Shown here: positions 1-11,441 of the stretch, piece after piece
How the letters are laid out: the number at the start of each line of letters is the position of its first letter
Numbering within the stretch: position 1 is the stretch's first letter
From: Gossypium raimondii
Taxonomy: Eukaryota; Streptophyta; Magnoliopsida; Malvales; Malvaceae
Assembly: GCF_025698545.1 (NCBI RefSeq)
Contig: NC_068569.1
Location: 6,820,001 to 6,884,000 of the forward strand
DNA: 64,000 nucleotides
Direction: 5' to 3'
The notes under the pieces: model-generated
What the model was told of the DNA's origin: nothing
What the model saw: only the letters and a program-made list of their open reading frames with translations
Databases searched by the model: none
Program-made: the position numbers and the translations under genes

Positions 1-1085
1 GAGCCTATTTGGTAGGCGCCAATGAATAAAATAATAATAAAATTTTTTTTGATTAAAATATAATTTATACTTTTCTGGGTTAGTATATAACCCGTATAAT
101 ACATAGTATTGGCGCCTATCTGGAAGGCGCCAATGGTGGTGCCTATTTGGGAGGCGCCAATGGTGGTGCCTATTTGGGAGGCGCCAATGGTGAACAAAAT
201 ATTGTGAATTTTTCCCAAATTACTAACAAATTAATTATAAAATAATTGCAATATTCATACAAAAAATTACAATATTACAATATATCCCCACATTATAATA
301 TTCATACAAAATTACAAAATTACAATATTCATACAAAAAATTGCAATATTCATACAAAATTATAATATTACAATATTCATACAACATTACAATATTCATA
401 AAAAGTTATAATATTCATACAAAATTACAATATTACAATATTCATACAAAAAATTACAATATTCATACAAAATTATAATATTACAATATTCATTCAAAAA
501 ATATAATATTCATACAAAATTACAAAATTACAATATTCATACAAAAAATTGCAATATTCATACAAAACTATAATATTACAATATTCATACAAAAATTTAT
601 AATATTCATACAAAATTACAATATTCATACAAAAATTACTAATCCAAAACTATAAATACAAATTTAATTATAAAATAATTACAATATTCATACAACATTA
701 CAATATTCATAAAAAATTATAATATTCATACAAAAATTTAAAATATTCATACAAAATTCTAATCTAAACTATAAACACTAAATATAGATAATTTATAATT
801 AATAATTAATAAAAAATTCACAATATTTTCTAAAATATATCCTAAAAATTCACAAACTATAAACCTTTTAAATTATAAACAAAATTATTTATTAAAAAAT
901 ACATTACCATTGGCGCCTCCATCAGGCTCCTTCATTGGCGCCTACTTGAGAGGCGCCACCCGACCCGACCCGTATTTTGACCCGTATTTTTTTCAAAAAA
1001 ATATTAAAAAAATATAAAATTATATTTTATTAAAATTTTTTTTATTATTATTTTATTCATTGGCGCCTACCAAATAGGCTCCAAT
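1..1085. mobile_element. Non-coding element with long terminal inverted repeats
   Basis: The first about 67 bases reappear inverted at about 1018-1081. Both arms carry GAGCCTATTTGGTAGGCGCC, then AATGAATAAAATAATAATAA and an A/T run. Inside each arm lie further palindromic GGCGCC blocks (about 108-190 and 908-955). The core, about 236-770, is an AT-rich tandem array. No coding frame is present. The left end coincides with the window edge, and the right arm continues as CCAAT past the point that pairs with base 1, so the left terminus is probably cut off and no target-site duplication can be read. It looks like a non-autonomous DNA transposon, possibly Mutator-like. Family assignment is not possible from this copy. 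Confidence 0.6.
236..770. repeat. Short-period AT-rich tandem array
   Basis: Many imperfect copies of a roughly 19-base unit, TTACAATATTCATACAAAA, with variants lacking one or two A residues or with AAATTATAATATT between units. The copies are irregular in spacing, so this is a degenerate minisatellite. It forms the core of the surrounding inverted-repeat element. Confidence 0.75.
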
Positions 1086-1770
1086 GAAAAAGTAACCTAT
1101 TTTGGTAAATTTTTTTTCTGACATCCCATTTCAGTACTTTTTTTTTTCCATCCTATTTGGGTAAAAAATCCAAACTTGTCCTTTATGGAACTTCAAAAGT
1201 AATTTATTATGTGCATTCCTAATTCGATAGTTAAGCTAACGCGAGCAGCCAAATATTGCAAAGAAAACCTACTTAAATGAGATGAAGCAACCAGCCTGAC
1301 TGATTTGTATCTCCTAGACATTCAAAAGTGGAATGTGAAGATCGTTGATATCAGACTGAGAGGCGGTGCTTTGGTCCTCTGAAAGAATTTTAGTGAAGGA
1401 GTTAGTTAATTCCATGGTTTTGGTATCTCCCCCTTAAAGAGTAAAGCAGGTTATGGATCATAGGAGTAGAATCATCCTCGGAGAGAGTAAAGCAAAAGCA
1501 AAAACTAAGATAGTTGACGCAAAAATAGTTACCATTTGAAGAATGAACAGAATGAACGGATGGTCAAGTGATTCAAGTCTCAAGTATAAAGATAAAATAT
1601 GAACAAGTAGATATGCCCACCTTAAGCTGTAAATTGAGTTCCGGAAACAATAGCATGTAAATTCTAAGCTTAAAATTCTCGGAGATCTATGGCAGACATT
1701 ACACAGAACTTACAAGAGACTCATAAGTTATATGTTTGAGGAGTAATTTCTATTGGATGGTATATAACAT
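1086..1770. other. Spacer and likely 3' region of the PPR gene
   Basis: No coding frame of note. It follows the inverted-repeat element and precedes the stop codon of the minus-strand PPR gene, so part of it is probably that gene's 3' untranslated region. No other structure was seen. Confidence 0.4.
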
Positions 1771-3972
1771 TCACCAATAATCCTTGCAAGAACAATTTCC
1801 GCCACTAAAATGGTGGAACCTATACCGATCTCTTAGTATTATCTCTCTATTATAAAGTCTCGATACAAGCTTAGCAACTGAGTGGCAGTCCCCACAAACA
1901 CGAAGATTTTTTATAATTCGGATTGGCTGAGACACTTCCACGTATTGTAATCCAAAGGCAATTGCTAATTTCTCACTGTGAAGGTTAAGAGCATGCTCTT
2001 GCATCTCATCCTCTTCAATAAGTTGCAGAAGGTGGGACTTGTTGGGTACATAACCAGCTGATTTTAATCTCACCACAATCTCATCTAATTTTGAATATAT
2101 TTCCTTGGAAAGAGGATGGCAGTTATCTCCTGCAAGAAATTCATGAATGACTCCATTGACCTCAATTCTGCTACAACCTTGTTCTTTCTTTAGTCCAGTT
2201 ACTCTCATGTGCTTCCTTAATCTAGAAACACCATCCCATTTCCCAGTTTTGGCATACACATTAGATAAAAGAACATATGCTCCATTATTTTCAGGATCCA
2301 ACTCAAGCAAATGCCTACAAGCCAGTTCAGCAAGCTCAACATTTCCATGAATTTGACAAGCTCCAAGCAGAGCTCCCCACACAGAATCACTAGGAAGTAT
2401 TGGCATTTTCTCAATGAATTCAACAGCTTCTTCCAAAAGGCCTGCACGACCGAGTATATCAACCATGCAAGAATAGTGCTGGATACCAGGCCGAATCCCA
2501 TAAACTGGTTCCATCTGATTGAAAAAGGTTTTTCCCTCCTTCACCAACCCAGCATGGCTGCAAGCACACAACACATTAGTAAAGGTCACAGAATTGGGCT
2601 TGATCATAGTTTCTTGCATCCTAGAGAACAAATCTATTGCATCTCTCCCTTGACCATGCATCGCCAAACCTGCAATCATGGCACTCCAGACAAACACATC
2701 CCTCCTATCCACAGAATAGAATACATCAAGTGCCTTCTTTATATCTCCGCATTTGGAATACATATCAATGAGCGAGGTTGTAAGATGACAATTTAACTTA
2801 ATCCCCTGCTCTTTGACATAGGCATGGATACACTCACCTATTCCCATTGCTCCTAATTGAGCACAAGCTGATAGAGCGCTAACAAGAGTGATCCCATCAG
2901 GTTTAGCAATTTGGCTCTGTTGCAATTCATGATATAAGGACAAAGCCTCCTTTGACTTTCCATTCTGTTCATAGCCAGATATAAGGGCATTCCATGCAGC
3001 AATATCTTGCCTAGGCATAGTATCAAGAACTTGCTTTGCTGTCTCGTACTCTCCCAATTTAGCATAACCGTCGAGCATAGTTGTCCACGTGACAATATCC
3101 TTCTCCTCCATCATATCAAACAATCTTTTTGCATCTTCAAGACTTCCACATTTTGTATACATATCCAGCATTGCATTACTCAAAGTCAAGTCCACCCTTA
3201 TCCCTTTCCTTTCAATATATGAACACACCCATCTCCCAAGCTCCAAGTCCAGCTTCTTTGCACAAGCTGATAAAACACCAACCATTGTCACATCATTCGG
3301 CTTCACACCTTCTTCCTCCATTTCCTGAAACAGCTGAAATGCCTTTTCAGCACAACCCCTTTGTGCCAAGCCGGTGATCATTGAATTCCAAGATACAACA
3401 TCTTTTTCACCAATCATCGTAAATACCCTATAAGCCGAATCCAAATCCCCACACGACAAATACAAATGTATCAATGAATTGGAAATAAAAACATCCGCCC
3501 CTAACGAGGCCTTAATTGCCAACCCATGAAGAGCCTGGCCAACACATAAACTAAAAATCTCAGCGGCAGCCTTGATCACAAAGGGAAAAGTGAATTTATT
3601 GGGGTAATAAGGACTCTCATGAACCATCCTTAGAAAGATTAAAATTCCTTGGAGAGGTTCAGAACTGGAAGCACAAACCCGAATGAGGGTATTCCATGAG
3701 TGAAGATTCGGTTTGGGAATTTGATCAAACACTTTACGAGCGTAATCCAAGCTCGAAAAAGGCAACAATGCAGAGGCCGCGAAGAGTTTGCTAGCGGCGT
3801 ATGGGTCAAAGAAAAGTCCTGTTCGGAGCATATGGGCATGGATTTGCCCGAGTTGGCTTGAATTGGTGCATTGCTTGATATGTAAAAAGACTGGGTGGTC
3901 GTGGTCGTTATTGACAGTTAGGGAAGTTGAGTAACGCGGAAGAGACGGAAGAGGGGTGCTTAGAGTTTCCAT
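1771..3972 (-). CDS. OTP81: DYW-class PPR RNA-editing factor, OTP81/QED1-like
   Basis: A single intronless frame of 733 codons. After a short N-terminal leader it holds PLS-type pentatricopeptide repeats (signatures such as [30 protein letters not shown]), then E/E+ motifs and a C-terminal DYW deaminase domain. The deaminase zinc-site signatures are present: HSE at residues 665-667 and CGDCH at 693-697. The protein ends in KDYW. Family knowledge: PLS-DYW proteins bind organelle transcripts and direct C-to-U editing. The sequence follows Arabidopsis OTP81/QED1 (At2g29760, chloroplast editing factor) along its whole length as I recall it, including [14 protein letters not shown]-type and MRVTGLKKE blocks, and the length is close to the 738 aa I recall. 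Plastid targeting is inferred from the orthologue. No disruption seen. Confidence 0.9.
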   Translation of the reverse strand: METLSTPLPSLPRYSTSLTVNNDHDHPVFLHIKQCTNSSQLGQIHAHMLRTGLFFDPYAASKLFAASALLPFSSLDYARKVFDQIPKPNLHSWNTLIRVCASSSEPLQGILIFLRMVHESPYYPNKFTFPFVIKAAAEIFSLCVGQALHGLAIKASLGADVFISNSLIHLYLSCGDLDSAYRVFTMIGEKDVVSWNSMITGLAQRGCAEKAFQLFQEMEEEGVKPNDVTMVGVLSACAKKLDLELGRWVCSYIERKGIRVDLTLSNAMLDMYTKCGSLEDAKRLFDMMEEKDIVTWTTMLDGYAKLGEYETAKQVLDTMPRQDIAAWNALISGYEQNGKSKEALSLYHELQQSQIAKPDGITLVSALSACAQLGAMGIGECIHAYVKEQGIKLNCHLTTSLIDMYSKCGDIKKALDVFYSVDRRDVFVWSAMIAGLAMHGQGRDAIDLFSRMQETMIKPNSVTFTNVLCACSHAGLVKEGKTFFNQMEPVYGIRPGIQHYSCMVDILGRAGLLEEAVEFIEKMPILPSDSVWGALLGACQIHGNVELAELACRHLLELDPENNGAYVLLSNVYAKTGKWDGVSRLRKHMRVTGLKKEQGCSRIEVNGVIHEFLAGDNCHPLSKEIYSKLDEIVVRLKSAGYVPNKSHLLQLIEEDEMQEHALNLHSEKLAIAFGLQYVEVSQPIRIIKNLRVCGDCHSVAKLVSRLYNREIILRDRYRFHHFSGGNCSCKDYW

Positions 3973-5556
3973 GGTTTTGTTGGGAGATATTTTGATTTAG
4001 TATAGACTTATCTACTTAAAAGGCCTGTGAGAAGGAGGCTTCAAGAATATAGGCCAAAGCCCATTGATATATATATTCGGTAGTTTTTCAGACATGTTGA
4101 AAAATAAATTTTAATATTAGGAAAAAAAGGCCAAAATTAAATCAATTCTTTCAATCATTCAGAAAAAGAAATACTATGAAGTTTTCTATATAATTTCTAA
4201 ACTACTTAAAACAGAGAAAATGTGCAAAGTACAGCTGGATAAACTATTACTTGGATGGTCACCGTGAGAAAGACGAGCTTGTTTAGTTGGGTCTAAACAG
4301 CGCAAATTATATAGCAGTGAGCTTGGAATCAAGAATCGTACTCAAAATGCATATCTTATGGACTGACAGTGGGTCTGTACCAAACTCAAAAAGACTCTTA
4401 TGGTAACTATATTGAGTGCTTATATTTGCTTGCTTTGGGAGGAGTACAGCAGAAGTCAATTCAGGAGATAGCAAAGGAATGAGAGTGGAATCTTGACCTC
4501 CATTAAGTAATTCAACGTAGTGGTAAAAGCAAAGATTCGATGTTTCAGTTCTTGCTTCTATAATTCTACTAAATGCCACTAAATGTATTTTGCATACAAA
4601 TTAATAACTTTTCATTGGGCATATTGTGTTAGATCTTTACAATCAAGATTGAACCAAAACAGTTTTAGATTCAATTGAGAACTTAACTCTTTGTTATCTG
4701 CTGATGGGGTTAAAGTTATGAAATCATTCATGGTGATGGGCTGGCGACGTTAATCACGGTGATTGTGAAGGTGTGAAAGGAGGAATCAAGATCATATAGC
4801 AAGAAGAAAAGAAAAAGACTTAACATGTTAGGTGGTAGAAAACGATTATACAATAATTTCTCGGAAAATGGGAATGCACTAATACGCATTAATAGGTGCT
4901 TTTATTTCGGGAAGCTCTTTTGGTCCACACTGGGTTGCCGGTCGCATTTGGGACCGGAGTTGACGCCTTTAGTGCGATTCGACCTTCCCTTCTCTTGCAG
5001 TGGAGACCAAGAAAAAACTGTCCACTGAAATGATAAACCTCCGTGTGGACTGGGATTTATTTATTTATTATTTTCTTTTTCTTTTTTGAAACAAATTATA
5101 ATTATCTTAAGTGAAAAATCTAATATTATTATCAAAATTTTTATTTTTAAGTTTTATTTAACATTTTGAAATATCTGTGCGTTGCTAAATACGGTTTTTC
5201 ATTATTTAATATAAAAAGTAATTTTTTACCCATATTATATAATAAAATCATTTTTAATTATTTATTAACTTTATAAATATTTAATAATTTTAATTTCTCA
5301 TTAGATACAAATTTAAATTTAAATCTAATATCTAAATAATAATATTGATTTTCATTATGATCATTCACTACGTCAAAATAGGTATATTAAGGAATAAAAG
5401 AAAAGTGGCAAAATGAATACATATGCTTTTGGTGCCACGCAATTTGTTAGGAGGCCAAAGACCGATTTACCCAAGCTTGAAAGGTCACCTGTCTAGCCTC
5501 TTTTACGTATAACTCGCCATATGTATTGAAAAGCAGCCATTTTCTTGTTTAGCAAA
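3973..5556. other. Intergenic spacer between divergent genes
   Basis: Holds the upstream regions of the minus-strand PPR gene and of the plus-strand receptor kinase pseudogene. AT-rich from about 5050 on. No convincing coding frame, RNA gene or bounded repeat was seen. Confidence 0.4.
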
Positions 5557-5682
5557 ATGATATTTGAAAGCAGCAATTGTTCATTCAGCAGTGTGGCCAC
5601 CATATTTTGGCGTGCCAGTTTGTTGCTGGTAGGATGGTTTCCGACCCTTGTTACTGAAATCAGAATCAAGGGACACGAGAGC

Positions 5683-7910
5683 TTTAACACCCCCAACCCG
5701 TATCCCTCGTCGGGACCGGGTTACGGAGCATTACCAGAGTTTACAGATTAAACAGACAGAAATTTCAAATATTTCATATCATCAATACAAGTCATCAAAG
5801 CATCATTTTAATCCAAATTATAAACATACCAGATCCAAATCAAATTACCTAGTTCATGAGTACTTAAAAATATAATTAAATTCACATGCACCTATCTAGA
5901 TTTAGTTCAATTTCCCATGCCATAATATAACTTCAAAAACAAACACATATTTATACGTATAAAACCAACAAAAATTAAATTTATAACCTCATTTACAATC
6001 AAACCACAAAATAACTATTATTTAGACACCCTAGGTACATGCCGACAAAGGATAAACATCACCACATTCGAGTTCGGAATCGTTGTTGGATGCTGAATCG
6101 GCGATCAAAAGTTAAGTACCTAACCTGCGCACGGGAAACAAAACCATACGCAGAGTAAAACTCAGTGGTATTTCTATAATCCGAATATTTAAAGATAAGA
6201 AATTACAAATATACAATTGAAATATAAACACATATTAATATTTAATTATTACAACGACCATATCATTTTTCATTTGTTTCACAAATATCTCAATTCTCAT
6301 ATTTGCTATATAAATAGCTTTTCACAATTTATTTCATATTTCATTATACAATTGCAATATTCATTCCATAGTCATTTCTTAAGTATATAACTCATATATT
6401 CCATATATTTGCAACATATTTCACATTCTTTTTTCAATTCACCATTTCACTTTCATTTCTTATACCATACCATTTCAATATCAATTATAAAGCTTTATTA
6501 TTCATTTACCCCTATTAACACAACTCGGACTCGGACGGATATACGGATCCAATCAAAACACACCAATTTAACACCCAGTGCCTCATCGGATAATTCAAAG
6601 TAATAATTTGACATCCAGTGTCTCATCGGCTAAACCGAAGCAAATTGGCACCCAATGCCTCATCGAATTAATCCAAAGTAGTAAATTGACACCCAGTGTC
6701 TCATCGACTCGAAGTCGAAGAAATTCCTGAACTCTTTCAATCCTATGGCATGCCATCTATATTCGACTCAGCCCAATACAATTAATAGGGTTTAATTTCA
6801 CTTTCCAAATACAACCAATATTCAATTATCATATTTGCACATATATATTCATTTCAATTCAAATAATCAATTCAATCCATTCAATCAACTTTTAATTCAA
6901 TTCAATGTCAAAGTGTCAAATACTCACCTCAACCACTTACCATAAGCATTAAATCAAAATACAACAATTAATAACTAGATTCGGATTATAGAAATACAAA
7001 TCAAGAATTCCGAACTATTCGACGTCGACTTTATCTTTTCCTTTTTTAGTCGAGGATTCCGGTACGATGTTAGCTACGGAATTAAAAAAATTAAAATTCA
7101 TCAATACAACACAATTCAATCTCATATTTAATATTTCAATTTTTACTCAATATTTACCTAAATTCCAATTTAATCCCTAAATCGAGACTATCTTTATTTC
7201 TTTACATTTAATTCTTTATTTTCATACAAATTCCACTTTATACTAAATTTAAATCTCTATTTTCACTTAAATCCCTAAATTTTGAATTTTTACAATTTAT
7301 CCCCTATTACTCAAAATTTACAATTTATTCTACAATTCAATCTTTTTTGTTTCTAGCTTAAAAATCTATCAATTTAATCCCTAATACTAAAATTATTCAA
7401 CATTAACAATATCTAAAACCTCAATAATTTCTAAAATTTGGACATGGGTCAGGTAGTATTTAATACCGGGATTCCAAAAACATAAAATTTAATTCAAGCA
7501 AATTCACTTAACCGAAAACTAATTAACTACACAACTAGCTTCGTAAATATTTTTAAATATTTACGAGTTCGATTAATGGGAACGGAGTCCCGGGAATGCA
7601 TTTTTTTTAATTTGGTCCTTTTTAATTAATTAACTATCGAAACATTAAAATTTCTTAACGAAACTTTAATTTGACCTAAATAACACTCTGTAAATATTTA
7701 TAAAAATATTTACGACTCATTTTATAACCTCATATTCTAAAACCACTTGAACTTAATAAACCACTTATATAACATAAATTATTAAATTAATTTTTTTAAA
7801 AAATCACATTTGACTCGTAAATATAAAAGAATAATATTTACGAATTTACTCGTCAAATTTGGTGGGCCCGAAACTACTGTTTTCGACACCACTAAAAACG
7901 GGCTGTTACA
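5683..7910 (-). mobile_element. Solo LTR of an LTR retrotransposon (fossil)
   Basis: About 2.2 kb bounded by near-inverted ends: TTTAACACCC on the left and GGGCTGTTACA on the right, resembling the TGTAACA...TGTTACA ends of large plant LTRs. A 5-bp target-site duplication AGAGC flanks it at 5678-5682 and 7911-7915. No gag, pol or internal region is present, so it is a solo LTR left by recombination. Orientation is a guess from the better-kept TGTAACA end. It contains four short direct sub-repeats near 6565-6710. The family is probably Ty3/gypsy-type but not proven. Age cannot be estimated from one LTR. It lies within the first exon of the receptor kinase pseudogene. Confidence 0.85.
6565..6710. 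repeat. Four ~40-bp direct sub-repeats inside the LTR
   Basis: A block reading approximately ACACCCAGTGCCTCATCGG recurs at about 6571, 6611, 6648 and 6689, with spacings of 37-41 bases and diverged linkers. Such sub-repeats are common in plant LTR U3-like regions. This is part of the fossil LTR. Confidence 0.7.
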
Positions 7911-9096
7911 AGAGCAATGAGGAAGCATTGCTGGCCATAAAGTCACAAATTAATCATGAACCATTTGGAGTAACTAAGTCGTGGAACAGATCAGTGGCCT
8001 TGTGCCGTTGGCATGGAATAACTTGTGCCCCAAGGCATCAAAGGGTCAACAAGTTGAACTTAAGCTAGAAAGGGTTGAGAGGCAGCTTATCACCTTACGT
8101 AGGGAACCTCAGCTTCCTTAGGTTCATCAACCTCCAGGACAACAATTTCCATGGTGTCATCCCCCCTGAAATTGGCCGACTTCCAAGGCTGGAAACTTTG
8201 AGTTTATAACAATCCATTTGGAGGAAGAATACCACCCAATTTGACCCATTGTTCTAACCTCATTCTATTTAGAGCTTCCCGGAACAAGTTGATCGGGAAC
8301 ATCCTAGTGGAGCTTGGCAAATTGGTGAAGCTTGAAAATTTGGAGATTGCTCACGACAATCTAACAGGACATCTGCCGACTTCTCTTGGGAACGTTTCTA
8401 CTCTCCAAGACATCAACTTAGAAGGAAACTACTTGGAAGGAGGATTGCAAGTTACGTTAGGCTTTCTAAAGAGGTTAGCTGTGCTTACGCTTGTTACTAA
8501 CAACTTCTCTGGCTTCTTTGCTCCTTCAATTTTTAATCTCTCTTCACTCCGAGTCTCATCTCTAGTAGACAATCAACTTTCTGGAAGCCTCCCTGTTAGC
8601 TTAGGCTATAGTTTGCCAAACCTAAGAGGAATTCATATAGGAGGTAACTATTTTAGTGGAACTCTACCCATATCTTTATCCAACGCTTCCAAGTTACAGA
8701 CATTTGACATTTCTTACAACCATTTCAGTGGCAGTGTGTCCATTTCTTTTGGAAACGCCCATAATCTAACATGTCTTAACATGGAAAGCAATGATCTAGG
8801 TGGTAGGACTACGGATTTAGATTTTATAACCACCATGACTAATTACAGCAAATTGGAAGTGATTAGCCTTGTTGCCAACAAATTAGTAGTTTGCTACCAA
8901 ATTCTATAGCTAACCTGTCCATATCACTCCAACAATTATCTGTAGGTGAGAATCATATAACTGGCACCATTCCTTTGGGGATAGTAAACCTTGTAAATCT
9001 AATCGGAATTGGTTTGGCCGAGAACCGCCTCACCGGTACTATTCCTGATTCCCTTGGTATGCTTAAAAAGCTGCAAACTTTGTACTTGGGTGGAAA

Positions 9097-9536
9097 AAGG
9101 GATTTAAATTGTGGTTGCGGCCACGTTTTCGGTCGCGTTGCGTTTATTGTGGTTGCGGACAAAACGGATGCTATTGCGGTCACTGCGGGTATCGCGGTCG
9201 TGTATTTTTTTAAAATTCGCACAACTTATTGTAAAAATAATAATTATAATTATAATTATAAAAAATCACTTTTAATGATTTTTAGAGTGTCTTTCTATTG
9301 ATTTTTTTTAAAGGAGTTGAATTTTTTTTTTAATTTTACTGTAACGAAAAAATAACGGGAATAGCGGTCCGTTATTATCGCAATCGGCCGTTACCCGTTA
9401 AATTACAGCTGCGATTCACCGCTATTGGTATGACTCCGCTTCACACCGCTATTTTCAGCAGTAGGAGTTTCGAATGGCGCCACTATCGCTATATAGCAGC
9501 TGCTATTCCGCTACCCGACCGCTATTTACATCCCTG
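9097..9536. mobile_element. Non-autonomous hAT DNA transposon
   Basis: A 440-bp insertion with terminal inverted repeats AAGGGATTTAAAT and, read from the other end, CAGGGATGTAAAT, the CAGGG-type terminus usual in hAT elements. It is flanked by perfect 8-bp duplications GGTGGAAA at 9089-9096 and 9537-9544, the hAT target-site length. It contains no transposase frame and is rich in CGGT/GCGG motifs near both ends. It sits in an LRR of the receptor kinase pseudogene; taking it and one duplication away leaves the LRR frame (YLGGNTLTGTIP) unbroken. Confidence 0.9.
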
Positions 9537-11441
9537 GGTGGAAATACTTTAACAGGGACGATCCCTGCCTCTGTAGGAAATCTTTCATTACTAACTCGGA
9601 TGACTTTAGAAGAAAACCTATTAGAGGGAAGCATACCCGCCGAATTCGGAAAATGTCAAATTTTAATAATAATGGCGTTGGGCTCCAATAAGCTAACGGG
9701 TTCAGTTCCCAAAGAGATATTTAGTATACCTACACTTTCAACGCCCTAGAACTGTCCGATAACCTTTTAATAGGCTCCATTCCTTCAGATATAGGAAACT
9801 TGGTAAATTTGGTATATCTAAATATCTCTAACAACAACTTCTCTGGCCACATTCCTGCTACTCTCAGCGGCTGTACAACCTTGGAGACTCTTTCTTTGGG
9901 GGAGAATCATTTTGATGGAAGTATCCCAGACTCTTTAAGTTCTTTGAGAAGCATTGCAGAATTAGACCTGTCCAGCAATAATTTGTCCGGTCAAATTCCA
10001 GACTACCTAGAAAAGTTATCTTTCTTGAAATACTTGAATCTCTCTCACAATCGATTTGAAGGGCCAGTGCCGACCAAAGGGGTTTTCAATAACGCCTCAG
10101 CGGTTTCTCTAACTAGGAACGGCAGGCTTTGTGGGGGAATTGCTGAATTGCATCTTCCATCATGCCCCTTCACCCACCCTAAGGATCCAAGAACAAGTTT
10201 TCTGTTCAAATTAATCTGGATTGTTTGTGGGGTTCTTGGAATTCTCATGCTCTCATCACCCCTTTTCTGTTGGTTGAGGAAAAGAGGAGTAAAAGCAAAG
10301 CCTTCATTGGCTTTCCGCTTAGGAAATTCAATTATGATGGTTTCTTTCCACCAGCTCCTCAAAGCTACTGATGGATTCGCTCCAGCCAACTTGATCGGCC
10401 AAGGAAGCTTTGGTAATGTGTACAAAGGAATTTTATATCAAAACCAAGAGCAAAACGTAATTGCGGTGAAAGTGATGAACCTACAAGAGCAAGGTGCTTC
10501 CAGGAGTTTCCTCACAGAATGTAAAACCTTGAGAAATGTGAGGCATCGAAATCTTGTCAAGATCATATCTGCTTGCTCTAGTATTGATTTTCAAGGCAAT
10601 CCTTTCAAAGCCCTCATCTACGAGTTCATACCCAACGGGAGTTACATCAATGGTTGCATTATACCATCCAACACGGAGAACCAAAGATCTTAAACTTCCT
10701 TCATAGGCTAAGCATTGCGATTGAAGTGGCCTCGGCACTTGATTACCTCCATCATCACTGTGAGGTGCCCGTAGTTCACTGTGATTTGAAACCAAGCAAC
10801 ATTCTGCTTGACCACATGACATGGTTGCTCTTGTTGGAGATTTTGGACTAGCCAGGTTTTTCCCAAAATCAATGAACAGTTTATCTGGAAACTCTTCAAG
10901 CACTCATTGTTTGAAAGGAACTATCGGCTATGCTCCGCCAGGTAAATTATCCATGCTCTTCATCTTAAAACTGAATTATTCATATTGTTCGTCTTAAACC
11001 TCGTAATTTTGAGCAGAATATGGCATTGGAACGGAGGCAACAACAAGCGGAGACATGTACAGCTTCGGAATTCTACTGCTTGAAATATTCACTAGGAAGA
11101 GACCTACCGATGACATGTTTAAAGATGGACTAAAACTTCACCTGTTCTCAAAGATGTCATTGCCGGATCAAGTGCTTGAAGTTGTTGATCCGTTGCTTTT
11201 ACCTAGGGATAACAAAAGACAAAGCGCGAGCAGCAGCCGGAACCCAAGGAGAGCAAACATGGAAGAAACCAAAATGAAAGAGTGCCTCATTTCCATCTTG
11301 AAAGTTGGAATCGCTTGTTCGGTTGAATCACCTACAAACCAGATGGACATTGTGGATGCAGCCAAGGAACTGCATTTTATCAGGGACAAATTTGTAGGGA
11401 CCAGAATCCGAACAGAAAGAGAAAGAGCAAATCATCTTTAG

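Larger units (their letters stand above)
5557..11441 (+). pseudogene. LRR receptor kinase (subfamily XII, non-RD) pseudogene split by two insertions
   Basis: Decayed host gene of the EFR/FLS2/XA21 class. Order: ATG at 5557 with a hydrophobic signal segment; solo LTR (5683-7910); LRR N-cap from 7911 (EEALLAIKSQI, CRWHGITC); LRRs from about 8070; hAT element (9097-9536); more LRRs; a transmembrane segment near 10200-10270; kinase domain from about 10380. Kinase signatures: [24 protein letters not shown] (Cys before Asp, so non-RD), then DFG-LA in another frame. A single intron (10940-11016) splits GYAPP/EYG, the usual place in this subfamily. Besides the insertions there is a premature TAG at 8066-8068 and frame changes near 8206, 8885, 9745, 10650 and 10820. 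Family knowledge: such proteins are pattern-recognition receptors. This copy cannot make a full receptor. Confidence 0.92.

Noticed and set aside
5683-7910. Reading the 2.2-kb insertion as a DNA transposon because its ends are inverted repeats
   Set aside because: The 5-bp duplication and TGTAACA/TGTTACA ends fit a solo LTR better; the inverted match covers only about ten bases.
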